Origin: Eggerthella sinensis
GTDB lineage: Bacteria; Actinomycetota; Coriobacteriia; Coriobacteriales; Eggerthellaceae
DNA: 64,000 bases
NCBI RefSeq assembly: GCF_003339815.1
Contig: NZ_PPTT01000004.1
Span: 62,001 to 126,000 of the forward strand
Direction: 5' to 3'
The position numbers and the translations under genes are program-made. Under the pieces are notes generated by a model that ran no database searches, was not told where the DNA came from, and worked only from the letters and a program-made list of their open reading frames with translations. Of the stretch, positions 1 to 7,892 are shown piece after piece; the stretch's first letter is position 1, and each line of letters opens with the position of its first letter.

Positions 1-603
1 GGGCGGCGCTCCATCAACAACCTGCAGCGCTCGGCGTCGCTGTTCCTCGTGAAGACGCTCTTGTCCATGACGCTGGCCGTGGTGTTCATCTTCCTGCCGT
101 GGCAGTACCCGTTCCAGCCCATCCAGATGACCCTCATCAGCGCGTTCACCATCGGCCTGCCTTCGTTCGTGCTGGCGCTCGAGCCCAACAAGGACCGCAT
201 CAAGGGCCGCTTCCTCGAGAACGTCATCGTGAAGTCCATCCCCGGCGCCGTCTGCGCGGTGCTCACCATCCTCATCGTGAACGCGGTGGGCTACAACCTG
301 CTGCACATCGACTACGAGCACGTGTCCACGCTGTGCGTGCTGCTCACGGCGTGGATCGGCGCGCTGCTCATCGTGCGGCTGTCGGTGCCGTTCACGCCCA
401 TCCGCGCCGCGCTGCTCGTCGTGGTGGTGGGCGGCACGGTGCTCGGGGCGACGCTTCTGCACAGCCTGTTCGGCATCGAGCCGTTCACCTTCGGCATGAC
501 CGTGCTGTTCGCCATCCTGGCGCTCGGCACCGCCGTGCTGTTCCACGTGCTGTACACCACGATCGACGCCTGGCACGCCAAGCGCCTCGCGAGCATGGTG
601 TAG
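1..603 (+). CDS. P-type cation-transport ATPase, C-terminal part (5' end outside window)
   Basis: The reading frame is open from base 1, so the gene starts upstream; 200 codons are present, ending at TAG 601-603. The visible part starts with a GRRSINNLQRSASLFLVKT stretch, typical of the link between the phosphorylation/nucleotide domain and the last membrane bundle of P-type ATPases. About six hydrophobic helices follow, and the motif GLPSFVLALEPN fits a P2/CtpE-like cation pump. The catalytic DKTGT segment would lie outside the window, so the transported ion cannot be told. The protein acts in the cytoplasmic membrane. The convergent helicase gene ends 25 bases downstream and no obvious terminator hairpin separates them. 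Confidence 0.8.
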   Translation, partial: GRRSINNLQRSASLFLVKTLLSMTLAVVFIFLPWQYPFQPIQMTLISAFTIGLPSFVLALEPNKDRIKGRFLENVIVKSIPGAVCAVLTILIVNAVGYNLLHIDYEHVSTLCVLLTAWIGALLIVRLSVPFTPIRAALLVVVVGGTVLGATLLHSLFGIEPFTFGMTVLFAILALGTAVLFHVLYTTIDAWHAKRLASMV

Positions 604-628
604 GGGAGGGGCGGCTGCGAGCTGTCGG

Positions 629-1873
629 TTAGCGCCTTCTGCCGAAGCCGCTCGCGCCGTTGCGGCGCAGGGAGCGCGAGAACGCCGCGCTTCCCGCCGT
701 CGCCTTCGGCACGAACGTGCCTGCGAGCGCTTTCTCCGCCTCGGTCGGGTCGTAGCCGTCGATGGCCAGGGTGGGGATCTTCGCGCCGAGCAGCTTCTCG
801 ATCTCGAGCAGGTCCGCCTTCGATTCGGGGCTGACGAACGAGATGGCGCAGCCGGTCTCGCCGGCGCGCCCGGTGCGGCCGATGCGGTGCACGTAGTCTT
901 CGGGACTCTCGGGCAGGTCGTAATTCACCACGTATTCGATGTTCGACACGTCGATGCCGCGTGCGAGCACGTCGGTTGCCACGAGCACGTCGACGGTTCC
1001 CTTGCTGAAGCTGGCGAGCGCCCGCTTGCGCTGCGCCTGCGTCTTGTCGGAGTGGATGGAATCCGCGCGAAAACCCGCCCGTTGCAGTTGGCTCGTGCAT
1101 ATCTCGGTGCGGGTTTTGGTGTCGGTGAACACGATGACGCGTTTGCTGCCCCGCTCTTGCAGCACGAGGCGCAGCAGCTCCGGCTTCTTCATCGGACCGA
1201 CCGGTATGATGAACTGGTCGACGGTGTCTGCCGTCTCGCCTTTATGGGACACCTCGACGAACGCGGGGTCTTTCAGGATTGAAGACACGCTCTGCATGAC
1301 CTTGCGGTCGAGCGTTGCGGAGAACAGCAGCGTTTGGCGGGACGGGGGCGTGGCGTTGACGATGTTCTTCATGGTGGGCCAAAAGCCCATGTCGAGCATG
1401 CGATCCGCCTCGTCGAGCACGAGGATCTCCACGTCGCGTAGCTTGACGTCGCCGCGTTCCATGAGGTCGTAGAGGCGTCCGGGCGTGGCCACGAGGATGT
1501 CGATGCCGCGCGAGAGCTTCGCGATCTGGCCCTTGTACGGCATGCCGCCCACCACGGTGAGCATGCGGTGCCCCGATCCCTTCGCCAGCTGCGAGCACGC
1601 GGCGTCGATCTGCAGGGCGAGCTCGCGCGTCGGGCTCACGACGAGTGCGCGCGGCGATCCGGGGCGCTTGGCGTGGCCGATGCGCTCGATCATGGGCAGC
1701 GCGAACGCCGCCGTCTTGCCGGTGCCGGTGGTGGCGGCCGCCACCACGTCGCGGCCTTCGAGTGCGAGCGGGATGGCCTGCTCCTGCACGGGGGTGGGGA
1801 CCGTGAATCCCATCCGCGCGACGGCGGACAGGGTCGTCTCGGACAAGCCGAGGTCTTGAAACGTCGAACCCAA
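629..1873 (-). CDS. DEAD-box ATP-dependent RNA helicase
   Basis: A 414-residue cytoplasmic RNA helicase with the full set of superfamily 2 motifs: Q motif (TPVQEQAIP, about residue 27), Walker A ATTGTGKT (about 47-54), PTRELALQ, TPGR, DEAD, SAT, ATDVLARGID and HRIGRTGR. It unwinds short RNA duplexes with ATP and probably serves ribosome assembly or mRNA turnover. The TTG at 1871-1873 is chosen as start because a GGAG ribosome site lies 7 bases upstream and homology begins there (GSTFQDLGL); the open frame runs on to an ATG at 1927, but that extension does not look like helicase sequence. The C-terminus is a short basic tail (SLRRNGASGFGRRR), typical of RhlE-type helicases. The gene seems monocistronic. 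Confidence 0.9.
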   Translation of the reverse strand: MGSTFQDLGLSETTLSAVARMGFTVPTPVQEQAIPLALEGRDVVAAATTGTGKTAAFALPMIERIGHAKRPGSPRALVVSPTRELALQIDAACSQLAKGSGHRMLTVVGGMPYKGQIAKLSRGIDILVATPGRLYDLMERGDVKLRDVEILVLDEADRMLDMGFWPTMKNIVNATPPSRQTLLFSATLDRKVMQSVSSILKDPAFVEVSHKGETADTVDQFIIPVGPMKKPELLRLVLQERGSKRVIVFTDTKTRTEICTSQLQRAGFRADSIHSDKTQAQRKRALASFSKGTVDVLVATDVLARGIDVSNIEYVVNYDLPESPEDYVHRIGRTGRAGETGCAISFVSPESKADLLEIEKLLGAKIPTLAIDGYDPTEAEKALAGTFVPKATAGSAAFSRSLRRNGASGFGRRR

Positions 1874-2032
1874 AGCGTATCTCCAAGTGTTGCGGGGTCC
1901 GCACGGTGCGGCTCGGGTGGCGCGCATCGAGCGCGGCGCGGATGAGGTGCGCGCCGATCACCTGCTTCCATGATAGCGCATTGGAAGCGCCAGCGGGATG
2001 CCGAGCGTGCCTGCGATGGAACTCGCGGGCTT

Positions 2033-3790
2033 TTACGCCTGGTCGGCGGGCGGCACTTGCATGCGGGTGATGTCCACGTACAGGGTGTGCATGACGGGGA
2101 AGCCGTCCTCCATCTCGTCGGAGAACGTCCCGATGAGGCGAATCCACTGCGGGGCGCCGCCCTCCTGGCGCGTCTCGATGAGGTGGGAGAACTCCGCATC
2201 GCCGTGCGCGAACGCCTCGCGCGCGAGCGACAGCAGGCGCGCATGGCCCGCGCTGCCGGGGCGCAGCGGCGCGTCGTCGGCGCGCTCGATGGAGCGGGCC
2301 AGCTCGTAGTAGCGCACGTTCGCCCACGTCACGCTCAGCCGGTCGTCCAGCACGTGCTTCGCGATGCCCACCTGCAGCGCGTCCATGAACGTGCCGCACG
2401 CCTTCGCCATCTCGTCCTCGGCGTCGTCCAGGGTGGCCGAGGCCTCGCTGAGCGGGCCCGGCGTGGCGATTTTCGAGCCGTAGACGCGTTGTCGGTAGAA
2501 CTGCCGCTTGTCGCGGTACATCGCCTCGTCGGCCTCGAACAGCATGCCGCTTACGTCCTCGGGATGCTCGAGCCATTGCGCGCCGATGGCCATCTTGCAC
2601 AGCGGGTTGCGCGCGAACGCCTGCTGCAGCGCGTCCACCAGCGCGTCGAACGCGTCCTCCTCGATGGAGGGCGCGAGCGCCACGAACTCGTCGCCGCCGA
2701 TGCGGTACAGCTGCGCGCGCTCGCCGAGCACGGCGCGCAGCGTGTCGGCGCACTCCTGCAGGATGCGGTCGCCCATGGCGTGGCCGCGGTAGTCGTTGAT
2801 CTCCTTCATGCCGTTGATGTCGAGGAACACCACGCCCAGCTGCGAGGCGCCGCGTTTGAGCGCCTCGGTGTCGTCGATGTAGCGGTTGCGGTTGAACAGC
2901 CCGGTCAGACCGTCGTGAAAGCTGAGCTCGCGCAGCCGCTCCTCGTCCTCGATGCGCTGCATCGTGGTGAGGTAGAAGTAGCACAGCGTGCGCAGGGGCG
3001 AGGCGATGTCGCGGATGAGCTCGGCCGGCGGGTTGTCGATGCCCAGCACGCCCACCAGCTTGCCGTCGCGCTCGAGCGGGGCCGCCACGAGACTTGTGAT
3101 GTTCTGCGCGGCCAGCATCTCGAACTCCTCCGCGGGAATCGACCCCTCGAGCAAGGCGAGGTTTTCGATGACCACGCACTCGTCGCGGTCGAACAGGCCT
3201 ATCCATCGCCGAAACGGCTCCATGCCCACCTCCTGCAGCTCGTCGATCTCGGACGAGATGCCCGGCGCACACCATTCGTGCGTGTTGCGGAACATGGTGC
3301 CGTGCAGGATGAAGATGTACGTGCGGTCGGCCGACAGCTGTTCGCCGAGCAGTTCGAGCATGTGGTTCGTCGCTTCGTCGAGGTCGGTTTCGCGGTAGAG
3401 CTTCTGCGCGCAGTTGAGCACGGCCTGCTCGGTGCGGTAGAGGTTGCGGAAGCGGACGCTTTCCTCCTTGCTGTCGGTGACGTCGAAGGCCACCTCCATG
3501 CGCACGAGACGCCCCTCCCATTCGACCAGCTGATCGTTCAGCAGGTAATGGTGGCCCGTCACGGGGTTCGTATGCTCCCAAACGTAGTTCTGATCCTGTT
3601 TCAGCAGGTGGTTCGTGCAGAAGGGGCACGGATCGTCGCGTTGTTGCAGCACGTCGTAGCACCGGCGGCCGGCGAGGTCGGCTCCCACGCCGAAGTGCGT
3701 GCGCGCGGAATGGTTCAGGTAGAGCAGTTCGTACGTGTCCGTATCCGCGAGGTAGATCAGGTTGGATACGTCGTCTTGGCGGTCGGTCAT
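2033..3790 (-). CDS. Diguanylate cyclase with PAS-like and GAF-like sensory regions
   Basis: A 585-residue soluble signalling protein. Residues about 1-115 look like a PAS-type domain and about 120-285 like a GAF domain. The GGDEF domain spans about 295-440, with an intact GGDEF signature at 365-369, so cyclic di-GMP synthesis from GTP is expected. A second PAS-like segment closes the protein (about 465-585). No transmembrane helix is evident, so it should sense cytoplasmic cues. The start is ATG 3788-3790 with GAGGAAG about 9 bases upstream; the in-frame TTG at 3799 would abut that site. No EAL or HD-GYP phosphodiesterase domain is encoded nearby. The ligand of the sensory domains is unknown. 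Confidence 0.85.
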   Translation of the reverse strand: MTDRQDDVSNLIYLADTDTYELLYLNHSARTHFGVGADLAGRRCYDVLQQRDDPCPFCTNHLLKQDQNYVWEHTNPVTGHHYLLNDQLVEWEGRLVRMEVAFDVTDSKEESVRFRNLYRTEQAVLNCAQKLYRETDLDEATNHMLELLGEQLSADRTYIFILHGTMFRNTHEWCAPGISSEIDELQEVGMEPFRRWIGLFDRDECVVIENLALLEGSIPAEEFEMLAAQNITSLVAAPLERDGKLVGVLGIDNPPAELIRDIASPLRTLCYFYLTTMQRIEDEERLRELSFHDGLTGLFNRNRYIDDTEALKRGASQLGVVFLDINGMKEINDYRGHAMGDRILQECADTLRAVLGERAQLYRIGGDEFVALAPSIEEDAFDALVDALQQAFARNPLCKMAIGAQWLEHPEDVSGMLFEADEAMYRDKRQFYRQRVYGSKIATPGPLSEASATLDDAEDEMAKACGTFMDALQVGIAKHVLDDRLSVTWANVRYYELARSIERADDAPLRPGSAGHARLLSLAREAFAHGDAEFSHLIETRQEGGAPQWIRLIGTFSDEMEDGFPVMHTLYVDITRMQVPPADQA

Positions 3791-4019
3791 GAGCGGCAAC
3801 TTCCTCGGGTACGGCCGTGCGAAACGGACGGGTCGTTTCCGTCATTGTACCCCCAGTTTCACGCTGCGCGCCCGCGAACCTGCGATACTCTAGGAGTTCG
3901 ATGGGAGTTGCGCACGAGCGCGACGGCGCGGAAGCGCGTCAGGGCGGTATGCTCGCTTTTCCTGGAGAAGAGACGCCGTAACGCTTCGCCAAAAGGGCCC
4001 CGTCCGCGCCGTCATCCGC

Positions 4020-4934
4020 TTATTCGCTATCATTTTGTCTGGCCCCGCCTTTCGCCCTCCAGGGAAACGTGATGGCGTCGGCAGGGCAATGGGCGGCGCA
4101 TTCCTTGCATTTCGTGCAATCGTGCAGCATGCCCGTTCCCGTGTCGCGTACCAGGTCGATGTCGGAGTTGCACGCCGTATGGCAGGCGTCGCACGCGGCG
4201 CCCGTCGCCGTCGTCAAACATTTTCCCCGGTCGACCGTCGGCACGAGCGTGCGGTTGAAGCGCGCGAAAAGGCCGAGGAACGCCCCCACGGGACAGAGCG
4301 TGGCGCACCACCTGCGCAAGATCACCAGCTCGAGAACGATGAGCGCCGGGAACACGATGAGGTCGGCAACCAGCTCGTTGAACACCACCAGCCTGACCAA
4401 GGCGAACAGGGTGGCGAACACCAGCCCGATGGGGCATACGAGGCAAAACACCGGAAACCCGAAGACGAGCGTGGTGACCAAGGTGATGCCGAGCACGCCG
4501 AGCGCCGACGTCTCGTTCCTGCCGAGACCCGGCCACTCGTGCTTCGCTAAGCGGCCTTTCTTGCGGGCGGCGGCGAACGCGTCGCGCTCGTGCTTGTTGG
4601 TGACCAGCTTGCGGGTGAGTGGCACCGGGCATATCCACGAGCAGAACGCGCGCCCCAGGAACACGGTGGCGATGACGGCGACGACGATGGCCGCAAGGGG
4701 CAGCGGCAGCAAGACGTTGCCCGCGATCATGGTCTCCAAGGCTCCGACGGGGCACACTGCGGCGATATCGCCGACACCGAAGGCCGAAAGGGATCCCAGG
4801 CCCGTGTTCAACGTCACGCCGACCAGGTAGACGGCCAGAACGCCGAGGACGGTCGCCGTGCGCATCAAGCGCACGCGCCTGCGACGGGGCCGCGGCGTTG
4901 CGCGGGGCTTCTCCACCCGTTCCTCGGTTTTCAT
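4020..4934 (-). CDS. NapH-like membrane 4Fe-4S ferredoxin protein
   Basis: A 304-residue membrane protein resembling the NapH/CcoG group of quinol-linked ferredoxins. After a basic N-terminus come about four or five transmembrane helices. It has two cytoplasmic CxxxCP motifs (WICPVPLTRK and CLVCPIG), a further CATLCPVGAF, and a C-terminal pair of cysteine-rich motifs (CDACHTACN and CTKCKECAAHCP) for Fe-S clusters. The likely role is passing electrons from menaquinol toward the NapG-like partner encoded directly upstream. The ATG at 4932-4934 overlaps the stop codon of that gene (ATGA), so translation is coupled. It is the last gene of module 1. Substrate linkage is inferred from context only. 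Confidence 0.8.
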   Translation of the reverse strand: MKTEERVEKPRATPRPRRRRVRLMRTATVLGVLAVYLVGVTLNTGLGSLSAFGVGDIAAVCPVGALETMIAGNVLLPLPLAAIVVAVIATVFLGRAFCSWICPVPLTRKLVTNKHERDAFAAARKKGRLAKHEWPGLGRNETSALGVLGITLVTTLVFGFPVFCLVCPIGLVFATLFALVRLVVFNELVADLIVFPALIVLELVILRRWCATLCPVGAFLGLFARFNRTLVPTVDRGKCLTTATGAACDACHTACNSDIDLVRDTGTGMLHDCTKCKECAAHCPADAITFPWRAKGGARQNDSE

Positions 4935-5635
4935 CGGGACGCCCCCTTCTCGCTCTTCGACTCGGGCTCCACCGAGATGGCGCGCGCGGTGCCCCCAATG
5001 TAGCTTCGCAGCGAGAGCACGGGGCATACGTACTCGCACACGCCGCAACCGTTGCACAGCGCCTCGTTGATCACCGGCAGGCCGCTGGCATTCAAAACGA
5101 TCGCCTCGTAAGGGCATTCCTCGTAGCAGAGGTTGCAGCTGTCGGACGTCCATGCGAGGCAGGTCTCTCGATCGAGCCTGGCCTTGCCAACGCAGCAGGC
5201 GGTTGTATCGCCCGCTTGGGCCGCCTCCACGTCGAAGGGGCGTAGCGCGCCGGTGGCGCACGCATCCACGCAGTCGCCGCAGAAGTCGCAGAATCCCAGG
5301 TTGTAGCGCATGACCGGCGTGCGGGCCTCAAGCAGGCCGTCCGCGAGCGTGGCGATGCCGATGGCCTTGGCGTGGCACGTGCTCACGCACCGGCCGCAAT
5401 GGTTGCATCCGGCGAGAAGCGCTTGCTCGTCCTGACCGCCGGGAGGGCGAAGCAGCGCGCCCTGAGCCGTGAGCGTGCCGAAGCCGCCCAAGGCGAACAG
5501 CGTCGCCGATACGCCGGCCACGCCGAGAAACGACCGACGCGTGATCCGGGCGGGCGAAGCTTCGCCCGCCGTCGAATCCTCGGCTGTGAAGTTCTGATCG
5601 GGGACTTCCCCGAGGTATTCTTTCTCCCGCTCCAT
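4931..5635 (-). CDS. NapG-like Tat-exported 4Fe-4S protein
   Basis: A 234-residue ferredoxin-type protein with a Tat signal (RITRRSFLGVAG, about residues 31-42), so it should work outside the membrane. Four cysteine motifs can be read: CNHCGRCVSTC, CDFCGDCVDAC, CNLCYEECP and CNGCGVCEYVCP, enough for four 4Fe-4S clusters. This matches NapG/MauM-type electron carriers that pair with NapH. The start is ATG 5633-5635 behind AAGGAGG with 8 bases spacing; the in-frame GTG at 5644 lies inside that site. It is co-transcribed with the NapH-like gene (4-base overlap). There is no napA, napB or napC here, so it probably feeds the module 1 molybdoenzyme or another exported reductase. Confidence 0.8.
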   Translation of the reverse strand: MEREKEYLGEVPDQNFTAEDSTAGEASPARITRRSFLGVAGVSATLFALGGFGTLTAQGALLRPPGGQDEQALLAGCNHCGRCVSTCHAKAIGIATLADGLLEARTPVMRYNLGFCDFCGDCVDACATGALRPFDVEAAQAGDTTACCVGKARLDRETCLAWTSDSCNLCYEECPYEAIVLNASGLPVINEALCNGCGVCEYVCPVLSLRSYIGGTARAISVEPESKSEKGASR

Positions 5636-5662
5636 AGGACGCACCTCCTTGGCTCGAACCTT

Positions 5663-6349
5663 TCAGCAGCCGTCCGGTCGGCTCTCGACCGCCATACGAT
5701 CGACCATCGCGGCGTCCATGTTGATGAAGCCTGCCGTCATGGCGGCGACGGCCTGGTAGAACTCGGTGTTCGCATAGCGGACGACGTCCTCGCAGAATCG
5801 CGGCACCCAATTCAGCAGATGATCCTTCAGAAACGCGCGCTGCTCTTCGATGCTCGCCTTCAGCCCTTCCAGGTCTCCCGACTGCGCGGCTTCCAGGCCC
5901 TCGCGGCACAGCCGGACTGCGAACTCGAGCTCGAAGGCGAGGTGGTCCTCCGGCTCGACGACGCCCTCGACGCAGAGGCCCTTCGCGCGATAGAGGCGCA
6001 CGACCTCGTCACGCGCCTCCTGCATCATCAGGCCTTCGGGGCTCGTATACACGCTCTCGTAGGGAAACGCCGCGCCGCCTTGGGAAATGCCCGCTGACAG
6101 GAACACCTTGGCGTAATCGACGGCAAGGTCCCTGCGCATCGTGAAGGACGAGCGGCTCAGGTAAGCCTGCAGCTTCGCCGTACCGGCCACGTATCCCGCT
6201 TCGCCTTCGTCCGCTTTGAAGTCGATTCGCTTCATAGCTTCGAGCATGTTTTCGTCGACCTCGCTGCGATAGATCCGCGCGAAAAAGCCGTACAGGGCCA
6301 TGCGGTTCTCCGCTATCTCGAGGTATTCGGCACAGATATCCATGATCAT
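5663..6349 (-). CDS. TorD/DmsD-family molybdoenzyme maturation chaperone
   Basis: An all-helical 228-residue cytoplasmic protein of the TorD/NarJ type, which binds the Tat signal peptide of a molybdoenzyme and holds it until the cofactor is in place. It shows the usual family pattern: an LYGFFARIYRSEVDE N-terminal helix, a central SVYTSPEGLMMQEARDEV loop, and PEDHLAFELEFAVRLC near the middle. The gene lies inside module 1, so the exported oxidoreductase at 7893-10661 is its likely client. Start choice is uncertain: ATG 6347-6349 is used, while a GTG at 6374-6376 with GGAAGG upstream would add nine residues. A GGGAAGG/CCTTCCC inverted repeat lies between the two. Confidence 0.8.
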   Translation of the reverse strand: MIMDICAEYLEIAENRMALYGFFARIYRSEVDENMLEAMKRIDFKADEGEAGYVAGTAKLQAYLSRSSFTMRRDLAVDYAKVFLSAGISQGGAAFPYESVYTSPEGLMMQEARDEVVRLYRAKGLCVEGVVEPEDHLAFELEFAVRLCREGLEAAQSGDLEGLKASIEEQRAFLKDHLLNWVPRFCEDVVRYANTEFYQAVAAMTAGFINMDAAMVDRMAVESRPDGC

Positions 6350-6397
6350 TCCAATCCGACGTGCGGGAAGGCCCACCGGGACCTTCCCGCATCGCAG

Positions 6398-7306
6398 CTA
6401 AAGGGTGAATCCGAAGTTGATGATGCTGCTGCCCAGCGTGAACATGATGACGCGGAACGCGATCACGGCGATCACGCTGCACGCCACGGCGGCTGCGAGC
6501 AGGTAGCCCATGCTCGATCGACCGACCGCTTCGCCCGAGGCCGAGGCGACGGAGCTCTTGCGGTTCTGCATGAGCGCGGCGATGAGCGGCGCTATCACGC
6601 CGAGGGCGACCACGGCCACCCAGAACAGCACGGCCGTATCGCCTGCGAGCATGCGGGTCGCCGAACGCGTCTCATCCTGGAAGGGGGCGGCCGCCACCGT
6701 CATCACGTAGACGAGGATGGTGGCGGCATGGATCGCGATAAGAAGGACGGTCGACGCGCTCATGCGTTTGGCGATTCGCAACTCGACGGCGGCATCCTTT
6801 GCCTTCCCGCTCGTAAGCGCATTGATGGCAAGTGCCGTCACGCCGCCCATAGACAAGGCCGTCGCGACCGAGAGGAGGGGGAGAGCGTAAACGTTCCAGG
6901 CGGGACGAGCCGCCATCAGGTAGCTGGACCCCACCGAGAAGGCGGCTACCAGCGCAGGAACGACGCCGACGATGGCAAGCACGCGCAGGACACCGTTCGA
7001 GGCCTTGCGGGCGGCGGCGACCAGATATACGATCACGATCATCACAAGCAACGCCGAGGATAGACCCTCCACGAAGATGCCGGACCCCGGGTTCGACAGC
7101 ACGCCGAAGATGCGGTCGAGATGCCCTAGATGGGTCATGGACGCGATGGCGCCGATGACCACCGCAACGGCCGACAGGACGAATGCGGGGCCCACGACGC
7201 GCTCAGGGGCCTTGAACAGCTCGCGGAACAGCACCGTGGCCAGATACGTGCCGGCGCCCCAGCAGATGAACGCCGCGAAGAAAACGAGGGACCATTGGAC
7301 TTCCAT
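6398..7306 (-). CDS. DmsC/NrfD-type membrane anchor subunit
   Basis: A 302-residue polytopic membrane protein with eight or nine hydrophobic helices and short loops. The HLGHLDRIFGVLSNPGSG segment after the third helix matches the conserved region of DmsC-type quinol-oxidising anchors. It should take electrons from menaquinol and hand them to the 4Fe-4S subunit encoded directly upstream; it has no haem motif. Its start codon lies one base after the stop of the ferredoxin subunit gene, with AAGGAG inside that gene's end. Together with 7308-7892 and 7893-10661 it forms a complete DmsABC-like complex. The substrate is set by the catalytic subunit and is unknown. Confidence 0.85.
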   Translation of the reverse strand: MEVQWSLVFFAAFICWGAGTYLATVLFRELFKAPERVVGPAFVLSAVAVVIGAIASMTHLGHLDRIFGVLSNPGSGIFVEGLSSALLVMIVIVYLVAAARKASNGVLRVLAIVGVVPALVAAFSVGSSYLMAARPAWNVYALPLLSVATALSMGGVTALAINALTSGKAKDAAVELRIAKRMSASTVLLIAIHAATILVYVMTVAAAPFQDETRSATRMLAGDTAVLFWVAVVALGVIAPLIAALMQNRKSSVASASGEAVGRSSMGYLLAAAVACSVIAVIAFRVIMFTLGSSIINFGFTL

Positions 7307-7307
7307 G

Positions 7308-7892
7308 CTAGATCAGCTCCTTCCACGTAGCGGTCTTCGAGTGCAGGATGTACTTGACCGAAGGGTTGTTCCCGACGTCGGGCATCGAGTGGACGGCATC
7401 GGCGCCGGCCTCTGCCAGAGCCTTCGAGACGTCGCTCGCAGGATCCTCTGCATCGCCGAAGATGCGCGCTTCTGCCGTACAGCATTTGACGCAGGCGGGT
7501 TTTTCACCCACGGCCTGCAGGTGAACACACAGCGTGCACTTCTCCACGACCTTCTGCTTCTTGTTGAAGGTGCGCGCGCCGTAGGGGCAGGCCATCGCGC
7601 AGTACTGGCAGCCGATGCACTTCTCGCGGTCGATGAGGACGATGCCGTCTTCGTCGCGCTGATACGTCGCACCTGTCGGGCATACGCTCACGCACGTAGG
7701 ACTGCTGCAGTGCTGGCACATGGTGGGCAGGAAGTACATCTCCACATGGGGGAAGTCGCCGTAGGGGCCCATGGTTTGCACTTTATTCCAATAGGAACCC
7801 AGATTTACATCGTTCTCCTGCTTGCAGGCGATTTCGCATGCATAACAGCCGATGCACCGGTCCAAATCGACGACCATGGTCATCTTGGTCAT
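7308..7892 (-). CDS. DmsB-like electron-transfer subunit with four 4Fe-4S clusters
   Basis: A 194-residue ferredoxin-type subunit without signal peptide. Four cysteine groups are present: CIGCYACEIACKQEN near the N-terminus, CQHCSSPTCVSVCP, CIGCQYCAMACPYGA and CTLCVHLQAVGEKPACVKCC. This is the DmsB/PhsB/NrfC layout, an electron wire between membrane anchor and catalytic subunit. It would be exported together with the Tat-signal-bearing partner. The ATG follows the stop codon of the catalytic subunit gene with no gap, and the ribosome site AAGGGGG sits inside that gene. The paralogues at 16206 and 27078 are clearly related but diverged. Confidence 0.9.
   Translation of the reverse strand: MTKMTMVVDLDRCIGCYACEIACKQENDVNLGSYWNKVQTMGPYGDFPHVEMYFLPTMCQHCSSPTCVSVCPTGATYQRDEDGIVLIDREKCIGCQYCAMACPYGARTFNKKQKVVEKCTLCVHLQAVGEKPACVKCCTAEARIFGDAEDPASDVSKALAEAGADAVHSMPDVGNNPSVKYILHSKTATWKELI

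Noticed and set aside
1970-4072. Plus-strand open frame of 700 codons over the diguanylate cyclase
   Set aside because: Antisense artefact; GGDEF and sensory domains are clear on the other strand.
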